64,000 bases of DNA from Collybia mongolica (lineage: Eukaryota; Basidiomycota; Agaricomycetes; Agaricales; Clitocybaceae). The stretch covers positions 6,014,001 through 6,078,000 of the forward strand of contig JAAXNY010000001.1 of NCBI GenBank assembly GCA_013420905.1, read 5' to 3'. A program made the translations under genes and the position numbers. The notes under the pieces are model-generated. The model was not told the DNA's origin. It was given only the letters and a program-made list of their open reading frames with translations, and searched no databases. Every line of letters starts with the position of its first letter. The stretch's first letter is position 1. Shown in pieces: positions 20,701-32,368 of this stretch.

Positions 20701-22361
20701 AGGGGCAGGTCACAAGGTTAGTAAGATTACACCAAAGTCAGGTGTATGGCAGCATATGGAGACACACAATAGTGTGACATTAGTCCAAGTGACTAGATGG
20801 GGGTGAACTAGCACTCCCCTTATAACAAGCCAGCAGTAGCTCATCCTAGTCTTTGGGCAGGATGCCCTTTGCCAAAGGGGGCAGTCCAGTAAGATGTAAT
20901 GCACAATCTCCAGTGGAGCACTGTGCTCACAGGCAGCCACATCTTCTTGGGAGAAGAATTGGTTTCAATAGGCTCCAATTGGTGCATGGCCTGTTACAGC
21001 CTGGGCCAATTTGGCTGTGGTGTTGTTGTTGTTGAATACTCTGGAGAGCCACAGTCCACCTTTAAGGTGGTTGGGGTGAAGTAGTAACTTCTCATGATCA
21101 AAGAGGTTGAGGAACTGGCAGCCAATGTAATCCCTCTTCCTGAACAGAGATGTCCAGGCCTCAGTCATATGATCAACTATAGCAACATGTGCTTTACTAA
21201 GTGAGGTGGGAGAGGCATCATCTACAGGCACCTTGATGTTGGTGACAGCAAGATGTGCCTTGTGGTGTTCCCCCATGGCACATGCCTTAAGGACATAATG
21301 GAGGGTGACAGAGTAGGCCCTGTCTGCACCTAGCTACTGGGTTAGGACTACATACAGGAATGGAGCTAGGTTGGCCCAAGTGAGCAGATATGTCCAGAAT
21401 GGTATGCAATGCATTGGTGGAGTCTGAGAACACATGGATGCTTTTGACATCCTGAGTGCCTGGTATGAGAAGTGTTTGAACAATGCCTCCTACAATTGCC
21501 TACAGTTTGGCATCATCTGAGGTGGCCATGCTGCAAGGGGCCCAGCCCTGATGCAGTGATCCATCAAATCAAGTGCACCAGAGGGCAATGGCCTGGTACG
21601 GGGGGATCAGGTACAGAGGTGTCACAGAGGTGTCACAGACTATGCTGATGGCCTTGTTGTTATAAGAGTTGAAGAAGCAGGAGCCTGTAAGGGCCTCTTG
21701 TCTCTTTTCAAAGAAAGTCTTCCTCTCATCCACTTTAGCAAGGGAGGGTGTGAGGTCATAAATGACTTGGGTCTCTATGAGGTCCAGGGAGCATCTTCCT
21801 GGCCCCCTCAGTGGGTGGGTGGGGTTGAGGTCAAAGTCAGCAGGATTCATGCTTGTGCAGGTATCCTTGGTAGCTGACCTGATGTTCCTCCTTTGTCCTG
21901 GAGGGAGATTCATAATGGAGTATTTGTGGTTTCCATCAACAAGGTTTCTGAAGGCATGGGAGTGCTTCAGGGTGCAGATACAGGTGAAGCTCCATCCACA
22001 AGTTTGCGAATATGCAGATGAATAGGGGGTAAGCCAGCAAGAGTTTCAGAGGCCCCATTAGGGGGGTACAAAAGGCACTGGCGATCCAGAGGGCAGTGCA
22101 CCTCTGCATTTTCTGAAGGGAGTCAAGGGGTCCTTGGAGGTGGGCACCCCCAAAGTTCCATAGTCTGCATCTGTACATGACTATTGGTAGAACACATGCA
22201 CAGTACAGAGTACACTTGTATTGGGGCCTGAGCCCTCTCACAGAGTTGCCAAGTGCCAGCATTGCCTGTACCGAGGTCAGGGCTTTGTTGGCATAGTGCT
22301 TGATGTGTTCCTTAAAATTTAGGGACCTGTCAAAGAAGAAGCCCGGGTAATGCCAAAGCAC
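20700..22361 (-). pseudogene. Non-LTR retrotransposon ORF2 relic (RT C-terminus and RNase H)
   Basis: On the minus strand, 22,361-21,936 reads as the region after the reverse transcriptase catalytic core (LGFFFDR-type entry FFFDRSLNFKEHIKHYANKA, GLRPQYKCTLY, WNFGGA, LQKMQRCTALWI). Further pieces at 21,913-21,569 and 21,276-20,710 look like the connection and RNase H parts (HVAIVDHMTEAW, AQAVTGHAPIGAY, then a zinc-knuckle-like CEHSAPLEIVHYILLDCP). Frames shift repeatedly and stops interrupt. The 5' part, including the RT active site, is missing. Confidence 0.65.
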
Positions 22362-22371
22362 TCATTTGAAC

Positions 22372-22999
22372 CAGTGTTGTCATGACCCGAGGTCTGACCG
22401 GTCAGTCGGCAGGACTGGTCTATATTGACCAAATGGTCAACAATGGTCAGACCAGTCACAGGGTTTTCTTAATTAGGATATCATTTCTATATTGGGCATC
22501 GCTAACGTTGTTCAGGTCTACAAGTCATCCATGTTCATCCCCAACTCTGAAACAAGTTCGTATGCAGCCATCATCTCCTCTAGTTTCGCAACACCACTCT
22601 TCCAATAGAATTCCAAATTGGAATGTGCTGCTGGATCTTCAGGATAGATGAAGAGATCCTTGAGCGGTATCAGGGTCTTTCTGGGTACAAGCATTACACC
22701 AGGCATTTGAGTCATACTTGTTATTCTTGTACTTCTTGCCATCAGTGCAGAAGTGGTTTCAGGCCCAACTTTTGGGAGGCATTTGAGCAAAGGATGAGTA
22801 GCCAGGAACGTTCAGGCCAATAGTTATCACTTATTTATACTATTTGTATCCAACCGAAGAGAAGTGCTAGAGAGCACATGGCATGTTTCCAAAAAAGGTA
22901 CAGACCACCATTGACCCACTTGACCGGTCGAGTCCAACAGACCGACCTGTTCAGACCGACCTCCGATCGACCAGGGTCATATCGACCTTGACAACACTG
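22372..22999. mobile_element. 628-bp hAT-like non-autonomous element with perfect 8-bp duplication
   Basis: It starts CAGTGTTGTCATGACC and ends ggtcatatcgaccttgacaa + cactg, so the terminal CAGTGTTGTCA is inverted at the right end. Perfect 8-bp direct repeats atttgaac flank it (22,364-22,371 and 23,000-23,007). Subterminal regions are full of GACC/GGTC motifs on both sides (gaccggtc, gaccgacc). The interior has a short minus-strand frame at 22,518-22,790 that may be a transposase scrap, but I cannot assign it. The right end lies 170 bp upstream of the RPL4 start codon. Confidence 0.8.
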
Positions 23000-23168
23000 A
23001 TTTGAACCAACACGCATTGTTACACATAAAGTCACGTGCCACAATCATATCAGTTTGCCCTTGCTTGGCTACAGCCAGCTATACAGTTCCTCGGCAAAAG
23101 CCTAATCGTAGTCGCGGGATTCTGGCATTCTGGTGTGTAACAAAATTTCAGCAAACCTATCGACGACC

Positions 23169-24543
<1,375 letters not shown>

Positions 24544-24684
24544 TTGAGGTGTCGGTTAGGAGAATTGAAGTGAAGTACATGTCACAAAATGCGATTATGA
24601 TTAGTGGTGCTGTTGAACCGTACATGCTGTTTGTTTTATGCCCCCATGCTAAAGCATTTACAAAACGCGAGCGACATTCTTGCT

Positions 24685-25809
24685 ATGCCATCTTTTCCGT
24701 ATAAAGATGATAGGTCGAGACTAGATGCGACACAGTTTTGCCTGAGTATAACGTGGCTACGGACGAGCAGTCTAAGACTATGACATGTTGGATCCCATCC
24801 GAAGTGGGAAAGGTGCGCGCTAAGTCTCGGCCATTCGTTGTGAAGGAAGTAGCGTTTTCAATATTGGTTTCAGACGTTCAGCGTCAAGATTGGGAAGGCA
24901 ACGCTTCACTCGACGTTACTTCTTTGCGATCTGTTCAGTGACGGTAACTATCTTTGGAGGACCCGTTTAACTGGTAGTGTAGGCACGATGACCGCTATAA
25001 CAAACGTGGCGATAAGCCCTACAACATATACAGACTTGATATTCTCGTCGGTTGAGCTGACAGGTAGAAAGTTTTTTTCCCCCTCTCCGCGTTTGACGTC
25101 AATAGCTACCTGCAAACCCAGACGACGATGCATTTCTTGATGCCGCGAGCGTCAAGTACCTAGGAGATGTATCGCTGAAAGGATTTAGGTTCTCCAATTC
25201 CGCCAAGTGGAAAATCTTGCTCCCAAAGCTGTAAGAGCTCTGAACGGAAAAGTCCACGAGCGTTCATGGGGCATCGGGTCGGGTGAGTTCAACTTTGAGC
25301 GGTTAGGGTATATCATTGACATTTTACTCTAGGTTAGGTCCTGAGAAGAGCAGGAACTCGTACCGGCAAATGTTTGTAGTCGAGAAGATCGGCAGCATTC
25401 TGGAAACCTTTCAAATATCAGGCAATTGGTGGGTGGCGTTATTTCTCGCTTGGGCTTATGCTCGGGTTACTAATACTCTCTAGTAGATATTTTGAGGGCA
25501 GATGGTATCGCTGCCACAGGGTTACCCAGTTCCTTAATTCTCAAAGAGAGAAAAGCGGAGATTGGCGAATATGAGAATATGGTTAAGGGAGAGATAGCTG
25601 AATGCGGTGAAAAGTTGCAAAGTCTCAAGGCTGGTCGTTCCTTATCCTTTCCCGCCCGATAGAGCTGATGACAATGTTTATCCTAGGATGAGACTAGTCA
25701 TATACAAACGGGACTGTCAACGATACTAACCAACGAGCGGCCTAACAAGAAGGTTAAAATTGAAGCCCATCAGTCTACATTATCCGGAGAAGTTATCGAT
25801 CTCATCTAG
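24685..25809 (+). pseudogene. DUF7918 family copy 2, several frameshifts
   Basis: The family order is clear: VLPEYNVATDEQSKTMTCWI|PSEVGK, intron, TFSVKIGKATLHSTLLL, SPTTYTDLIFSSVELT, DDDAFLDAASVKYLGDVSLK, VENLAPKAVRALNGKVHERS, LGPEKSRNSYRQMF, FKYQAI|DILRADGIAATG, ERKAEIGEYENMVK and the final STLSGEVIDLI stop at 25,809. Frame breaks lie between the ATG at 24,685 (MPSFPYKD...) and VLPEY, between FRFSNSAK and VENLAPK near 25,205, and before FKYQ near 25,410. These cannot be removed with plausible introns. It lies 140 bp downstream of RPL4, same strand. Non-functional, but it keeps the terminal EVIDLI motif. Confidence 0.75.
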
Positions 25810-28612
25810 AGTACTTCTTTTTTGAGCCGCATACCACCTGGGTTGCGCGTCATTGGGTGTTGGCTGCGTATATCGCTGGCAGAGGCAAGGGGTATTTAAT
25901 ATCTATATGCCTGTGTCCAGGGCCGGTTTATAGAGTAATAGCGAAGTTTGAGTTCGACGAATGTATCACTAACCTAGGGAGTACATTGGGTAATCGAAAC
26001 CTTAAAATCGTAGTCCTATGACATCGTGAACCTACTGAGTACGCGTCGTACTTGCCCCTTCGCAAAATAAAACGACCTTAGGAGGCCGGTAAACACGAGC
26101 TGTATCCCAGCCTTCCCTCTCCCAAAAAAGTCATTCCTCACAGATACTTGCGGCTTGCCGCATGCTTGAATTGTGTTCATACTTAAACTGAGTTACTGCT
26201 ATTCCAGTTTGCCGTCCGATTCGCAGAGTCGCGAGGTGTCATTCGCCCCTCCCGTAAGTTAATGATCATCCTCGTCCCTAGCACAGAAACAACGGCCAAT
26301 GTGGGACCGTAAAGGACATCTAGCAGTGCCGGCCAAACCTGCAAATAAGCAAACCGTGTACAGTGATATCATAGTCAATCCCACTGGTGCGAATCACCAG
26401 ACGAAAGCGTTGATTAGATACGCCACTAAGATACTGGGAACAATTACTGGTGAGCATCATATTAATGGATGGCGAATTTGACATGGAAGTCTACGCACAC
26501 GGAAAAGTATATAACGGAATCTCGCAGGATTATTCGCATCAGCTGTGTGTTATGTGAATTTCTCAAAGGATTGTTATATAGGTAAAGTAGGGCCCCTTTC
26601 GCGGCCAAACCAACGGCAACCGCTTCAAACACTAAGATCGGGACCCTATATTTCGAAAATCAGTTTGTTTATAGAGTATTGAGAGAAGTAAGTACCAGAA
26701 TGCCCATACGTGAGGAGGAGGTACCACTGAAGCACAAACAACGAGCTCGGGAACAGGATGTGCTGTTACTATTTAATATCTTGTAAAATCTGACTAGCGG
26801 TCAACCGGAAACAGGTCTTACCGGGATTTCCATGTATAGAAAACGATAACATGACGACGGAGTTCAGGCCGGTTACGATATACAAACCAATTAAGCCATA
26901 AATGATCCGCCTACTATATATTAGCATCGCACGCAGGCGAAGGATAAGGATTCCCTGAATGATGAAGATTTCCGTGACGCCTGAGTGAAGAACAGCTCAA
27001 CAGAAGCGCTGGAAAAACAATTTCGTCCCCCTACCAAAACCAGTGATCAGATATCGAGTTCAAATTATGCCTAACAAGATCCTAACTTAACGCGGGCAAC
27101 GCCTTTCTGGTCCACCTACAGCTGTGAGTGGATGATGAAGCCTCAATTGAGGACAGGTCACTACTTCAAGATGGATTTAGCAACTTACAACTGGACTGAA
27201 TTAGTGGGTGATGAGTATCTGGACACACAGAGTCAAGGGCGAAGGCTTTACTTGGTTTGTAACGAGAGGGCTAAGAAAAGTTGTATAGAGTGAATGAGTT
27301 CGAAAGAAGCTAGGAAATGGGCTAGGCTCGGACCTCCATCGTTCACGGCAAGTGCTAAAATTGAAAAATAGTGATTCTGTGGAAAGGATGCAGATTACTC
27401 CTTTAAAGCCAGCGTTCAACACCAAAGAATTTAAATACTTACTGCGAAAAAGATTTACTGGAGTTACAAGTCCAGACTAGGAAGTGAGACTACTGAGATG
27501 AGATATGAAGGTCAGTATCGGATCGTCCCACCCAAAAGTGTGTAATCTAAGGCAAGGTTAACAACTTCGCCCTGAATATTAATCACCATGATGTTTTGAA
27601 CTCACTTCGCTATCCAGAGTAATTAAATAGTCCCAAGAAATCGCTGCGGTTGCTGCAACTGCGTTGGGTGTTACTTCAAAATTGAGAAAGACCTAATCTT
27701 AGTCATTTACACTAACCTTGCAAATACCTGGTCGCAGTAAGATGGATGTAGGGTGTCACGAAATCAGACATGCTGGGTGGGTAGACAACCTCAGAAGGTT
27801 TTGATTGCCTTATAGTTGTTTTTTCTCTTGAAACTTGCTTGGAAGAGAAGATTCATGGTGAAACGTGTCGTGTTGCCAATGTTACATCTACGGCCAAATC
27901 CCATATTGATGGCTGACAAATGCGGGCATCTGCCACTCACAATTCTCATGGTTCTGGAAGAGACCAGTCTTTTTGGGTCAGACCGTCTTTTCATACGCCA
28001 TCAAAAAAAAACCTGAGCTGTGCGGCCACATGGCAATTGTTCCCCGTCTTAAAAAAACAAATCTACATCATACCATATCCCATCAAAAATGTGAAGCTGT
28101 GACTTAAAATGTGACAAACCCTGGATTTAATCAGGTAAATGATTGCCTGTACATGGCAATTAACAATATGCTCAATAGCACTTGCTGGCAGTGGAGAAGC
28201 AATATTTAGTGTTATTACTAGTGAGGCTTACTAGCACTGATGAGCTTTGCAAATTTTTACAAGATTAGTGAATTACTTGACATGCACCTGAGAGAATCCT
28301 TCAATTCTTGCACCAAACACTAGCCCAATATCACAGCTTTAGTAACCTACAATCTCTATGTTTTAAAGTAAGGGGAAGGTGGATGCTGGTGTGCAATTCC
28401 ATTTTCACTGGGTTTTGCAAAAATCATAACACTCAGGTCACACTAAGATTTCAATATCAGTTGCAGCAACCACTCACCTTTTGATGGCAACATGTCAAAT
28501 CGCTTAACAGGAAGGGTGTTGATGGGGTGGAGTTAAATTTTGGCCAGGAAACCATGTCCATCAGTCACACCCAAATTTCAATCTGCTCATGTTCAACCAT
28601 ATCAATCAAGAC
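25810..28612. other. Decayed intergenic region with a faint DUF7918 remnant
   Basis: About 2.8 kb with no intact gene. Around 27,165-27,440 (plus) the strings FSNLQLD, DEYLDTQSQGRRL, AKKSCIE, KEARKWARLGPPS follow the order of a DUF7918 central region, separated by stops, suggesting a third, very old copy. 26,700-27,050 may hold its N- or C-terminal scraps. This assignment is weak. Confidence 0.35.
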
Positions 28613-28990
28613 TGTCAGCAATGCAACAATAACAGTCACTGCAGGATATCAGAGAGTAGAGGAGGAGAGATAGCACAAGAGATAGAGAGTTGAGAAGACC
28701 TGTCTGTATTGCAGAGAATAGACGAGATCAAGACTACAGAACAAGTAGCTAGAGGAGCAGTATATATACAACTACCTAAGGGGGACCAGAGTAGAATAAA
28801 TATGGAGAAAGGTAAACCAAATATAACCAGGGTAGTGCACAGCATCAATCAAATGATGAAATGGAATGATGGGAATGGTGGGAGAATTGTAACTACTGGG
28901 GATAGATGAATTAACAGCCGATCCCCCTAGATAAGAGATAAGATAAGATCAAAAAGACGGAGATAAGATGGGAATATAATTTTCATAACA
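28613..28990 (-). repeat. 3' LTR of a Ty3/gypsy element
   Basis: Read on the minus strand, TGTTATGAAAATTATATT... starts at 28,990 directly after a purine tract (tggggggtga, a typical polypurine tract) and ends ...GCTGACA at 28,613. The termini are TGT...ACA. A TATA-like tatatatactgc lies inside (minus strand). The 5' LTR is absent from the window. Confidence 0.65.
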
Positions 28991-29032
28991 TCACCCCCCA
29001 ACTAGCTTCGTGTTTTCCACAACATGATTTGG

Positions 29033-29332
29033 TCATTGTGTGTGGTTTGTGGGCAACTCTTCTAACTGTCTCTTGGGGAGAGTAAAGATAGGCAGATAGT
29101 ACCTCCTATCTTCCTCTAGGTCTTGTTCAACAGACCATTGTGATTTGGGAGTGTAAGGCTCTACAGAGTCAAACCAAACACGTGCAGGTGGTGGGAGTGA
29201 TGGGAGGGAAGTGGATTCAGTTGTTGTATGTGTGGGTGGTGGAATTGACATAAGAGAAGTGAGTTCAATTGGGGCAGAAGGATTCAGGATGTGATGGGGG
29301 TGAAGAGAGCAAGGGCGACAATGTCCAGCCAT
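29033..29332 (-). CDS. Accessory proline-rich ORF between pol and 3' LTR
   Basis: A 99-aa open frame, Pro/Ser/Thr-rich (TSLMSIPPPTHTTTESTSLP), with an acidic-aromatic end (EEDRRYYLPIFTLPKRQLEE). It lies just upstream of the 3' LTR on the element's coding strand, after the membrane ORF. Function unknown. It may be a carried passenger of this gypsy lineage. Confidence 0.45.
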   Translation of the reverse strand: MAGHCRPCSLHPHHILNPSAPIELTSLMSIPPPTHTTTESTSLPSLPPPARVWFDSVEPYTPKSQWSVEQDLEEDRRYYLPIFTLPKRQLEELPTNHTQ

Positions 29333-29545
29333 TCAAGGGCTGCGGTTTTGACCCTCGGCTTCGGCTTGGATTGCCTGAGACAGCCAGTTCAACCAACTGT
29401 CTGGGTTTCTTTGCTCCCTATAGGTAAAATAGACTGCCACAAGGAAGAGGGTCCAGAAGACAACAGCAAATACAACGATGAGTATAGTGGCAGTTTGGTC
29501 AGACATAGTGTAGGACAAGGTTATGGTTGTGAAGGGGTTAAGCAA
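29333..29545 (-). CDS. Accessory single-span membrane ORF of the gypsy element
   Basis: 70 aa (58 from the internal MSDQTATIL start). One long hydrophobic helix (ATILIVVFAVVFWTLFLVAV) is followed by FTYREQRNPDSWLNWLSQAI. It lies directly after the pol frame and before the Pro-rich ORF, all on the minus strand. No family recognised; small size, position and single span are visible facts. Any role is unknown. Confidence 0.5.
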   Translation of the reverse strand: MLNPFTTITLSYTMSDQTATILIVVFAVVFWTLFLVAVYFTYREQRNPDSWLNWLSQAIQAEAEGQNRSP

Positions 29546-30800
29546 TTGTTGTCTGGCTCAGTTAAGTTGTACAGTGGTTTCCATGTGATCTGGTTATATA
29601 ATGCTCCAATTTGCTGAGGGGCCCCTGGCCTGGAGTGATGGAATTCCTGAACAGCATCCTTTGCATGTCCCATATTATGTGCAGGTTCCCAAGTGTTCTC
29701 TTCATGTGGATACCCTTTCCACTTGACAAGGTAGTAGAGGCATTTCCAGATCATTTTGGAATCTAAGATCTTCTCAATCTCATATTCTTCTTCATCTTCA
29801 ATGAGTACTGGTGGTTTGGGTACCTCTAGAACTTTTCCAGGAATATCGTCTGCAATGTGGGGTTTTAATTTTACCACATTAAATACAGGGTGAACCTTCC
29901 ATGTTGCAGGGAGTTTGAGTTTGTAAGCATGAGATCCAACCTTCTCCAGAATTTCAAAGGGGCCCAAGCGTTTATCATCAAGTTTCTTTGAAGGTCGGTT
30001 TGTCCGAAGGTCTTCAGCATCCAACCACACCTTTTGGCCATTTGCATAACTGGGTGCCTCCTGACGTTTTGCATTGTAGAACCTGGACATGTCTTCTGCT
30101 GCCTTTTTCAATGCAGCTTGGGCCTCCTCTCGTGCCTTCTTCATTTGTTGTGCAAAGTTGTTTGCTGCCTCTACTGATGATTCCCTGTTGATTTCCATTC
30201 CTGTATAGGGGTGTCTGCCATATTCCAGAAAGAAGGGGGATTGTTTAGTTGCACTTTGGATTTTGTTGTTGTAAGAGAATTTCTGCAATTGACAACCATT
30301 CCACCCAATCATCCTGGTGGTAGTTAACAAACAGGCGTAGGTACTGTTCTATCTCCTGATTCAGTCGTTCTGTTTGACCATCAGTTTGTGGGTGATAGGC
30401 AGTGGATAGCATAGTCTCTACTCCAAGCAGTTTGTTTAAGGCCTTCATGAATTGGGATGCAAATTGTGGACCCCAATCTGATATGATTCTCTTAGGAATT
30501 CCATGGTGTTTCCACACATGATCACAATAGAGACGAGCTGTTCCTTCTGCTGTTTGTTCTATATTTGTAGGGAATATGTGAATCCTTTTGATCAAACTGC
30601 ACACAACAACTTGGATAGCATCATATCCTTGGCATGATGGTAACCCTACAATCATATCCATGGAGATGTCCTCCCATGGTTGGGTTGGTATACGATTTGG
30701 AGATAATGTTCCACTTGGTTTTGCTGGAAATGTCTTTGTACATATAGTATGGAATGAGTAGGTATAGCCTACCATCAGTACCTTCATCCTCACCCTTCTC
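29521..30800 (-). pseudogene. Ty3/gypsy chromovirus pol 3' part (integrase and chromodomain)
   Basis: On the minus strand from ~30,780: PTQPWEDISMDMIVGLPSCQ (integrase core entry, Asp), IFPTNIEQTAEGTARLYCDH, ISDWGPQFASQFMKALNKLL (second Asp), STAYHPQTDGQTERLNQEIE (Glu region), so the DD35E integrase core is recognisable. One frame change between 30,245 and 30,330 (SIAE to KFSYNNKIQSATKQSPF) breaks it. Then GPFEILEKVGSHAYKLKLPA (GPY/F-like module) and a C-terminal chromodomain: YEIEKILDSKMIWKCLYYLV...WKGYPHEENTWEPAHNM. Protease, RT and RNase H are missing: the 5' end stops at ~30,780 against low-complexity sequence. Chromodomains of this class direct insertion to heterochromatin. Confidence 0.85.
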
Positions 30801-30809
30801 ATCACCCCA

Positions 30810-31969
30810 GCCTTCTGCATTGTCCTGGGTGGCTTCTTGAATAGTGTCAGGGATTGGGGTGGAGGCCTTGCCGTTGTCGTTACCGGCCGTGGTGGTGTGG
30901 GGTGGCGCTCACTTGCTGCTGGCCTTCTCCTCGTCATTGCTGTCGTGTGCTCTGTTGTTGCGTGGTTCGCCTTTGTCCGTGCCTTTGTCCGCACCTTCGT
31001 TGTTGTTTTTGTTGTTGTTGTCGTTGTTGTTCTTGTCATTGTCCTCATCGTTGTCCTCGTTGTCATTGTCCTCGTTGTCCTCGTTTTTGTTGTAGTCATC
31101 CGCTTCTCTGTCGTTGTTGCTGCTGCTGCTGTTGCCGTCATTGCCACTGGCCTTGTCGTTGCTGTTGCTGCTGCTATCTTTGTCGTTGTTGTCATTGTTG
31201 TTGCCTTCCTCAGATATCATCTTGATATCCGAGCGTCGCAGATGCCCTGTTGTCATTTGGGTGACTTCGCCCTGTACTGGCAGCGTGGGTGTGGTGGCCG
31301 ATCACGCATGAGGTGGGGGCGCAATGCTGGCGGTTCCTGCATCGAGCGCACGTTTGGTCCCAGGATGGAGAATTAGTAACGGGGGGATGCGATTATAATA
31401 AAAATTGAACGCACGTGGTTAGGTGCACTGGGGCACCTTGGGCGTTGGCGGCCGCGTCCTCCTCGTTTCGGGTTCCTGACATTTTCCTGGAGGGCAGGAC
31501 AGTCTGTGTGGTGAGCGCATAAGGAAATGAGATTCTCTAACCTCCCTCCGCCCCTCGGGGCGCCCTTTCCGTGCCGTCCCCTCGTTCTGCATCCTTTTCC
31601 ACCGTTTCCCCCACTTCCCTCAGCCTCGTTGTTTGCCGTTTGTGCGTCTCTGGGCGCTTCGGGTGCTTGAGGGGCTTTTGCTTTTGTTTTGGTCTTCTTG
31701 GCCGCAGCAGCGGTTTTGTTGGCACTCGATAATGCGCGCTTGCGAGATTTTGATGGAGGAGGCGACGAGCGGCGTAAGCCGCTGCGCATGGTGGATCCCA
31801 TAGAGCATGTCATTGCTGGCATACCGGCATTGGGCGTTGGTTTGTTGGTCGGCGTTGGGCGATGTTGGGTGCATTGGCGGTTGGTGCGTTGGCGGTCATT
31901 GATGTGGTTGAAGATAATCAATGAAGATGTGGCAACGGTAATGTGACCACGGCACGTGCCCGTAATCAT
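30810..31969 (-). pseudogene. Truncated N-terminal block like that of the KDZ-associated gene at 36 kb
   Basis: The minus frames read from 31,969 into a basic Ala/Lys-rich stretch (SKSRKRALSSANKTAAAAKK), then at 31,256-30,909 an extreme Asn/Asp/Glu repeat (EDNEDNDNEDNDEDNDKN). The same layout (basic Ala/Lys part, then a tandem acidic 'GDKASGDKASRDE' part) opens the KDZ-associated gene at 35,612-36,626, so this is probably a second copy broken off by the gypsy insertion or deletion at ~30,800. The trinucleotide repeats create long Leu-, Val- and Cys-rich shadow frames on the other strand. Confidence 0.45.
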
Positions 31970-32017
31970 GTGACTGAAACACGTAGACTTGAGGCTGTGT
32001 ATCTTTCAGCTATGAAT

Positions 32018-32368
32018 GCCAGTCTGGCCTAACGGTTATGAATGTCAAAAATATTATGTAATGCTTCTGCCTGTGCATGTTCGAATCTCGTTGGGTGCAA
32101 ATTTTTCAGCGCCATTATATTAGGTCATTCAGTTACATAATTTGAGTCAATAAAAATTACATTAATAATCTGATTAGAAATAATATTAGTCAGCATCTGG
32201 CCATGCGGACTCTACCAGCTGTCTGGCTGTGGTTGTCCGTGTGTCTGCGTGAAATCACGCGGATTGACACGGACTCGGCGCGGACGCAGACTATCATCTG
32301 ACTGAGCGTCCTGCCAAATGAGTCCGTGCGGAGTCCGCACGGGTTATGTGGCTTAGTGTAAAGACCTC
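32018..32368 (+). repeat. tRNA-derived SINE-like copy A
   Basis: A box-A-like TGGCCTAACGG (32,026 region) and a box-B-like GTTCGAATC (~32,079) sit ~50 bp apart as in RNA polymerase III promoters. An AT-rich body and a GC-rich tail (ggactcggcgcggacgcaga) follow, up to GTGTAAAGACCTC (32,356-32,368). A diverged copy is at 40,830-41,177. It abuts the broken end of the KDZ-associated gene. Confidence 0.5.

Noticed and set aside
29333..29545. Calling the small membrane ORF an envelope-like protein
   Set aside because: It is only 58-70 residues with one span and no cysteine pattern or cleavage site; size and content do not support that label.
30837..31376. Long Val-, Leu- and Cys-rich frames on the plus strand
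   Set aside because: They are shadows of trinucleotide repeats (gtt, ctt, tcg) that encode the Asn/Asp/Glu stretch on the minus strand.
30780..32000. Search for the 5' LTR of the gypsy element
   Set aside because: No copy of the 28,613-28,990 LTR was recognised upstream; the element is truncated at ~30,780.
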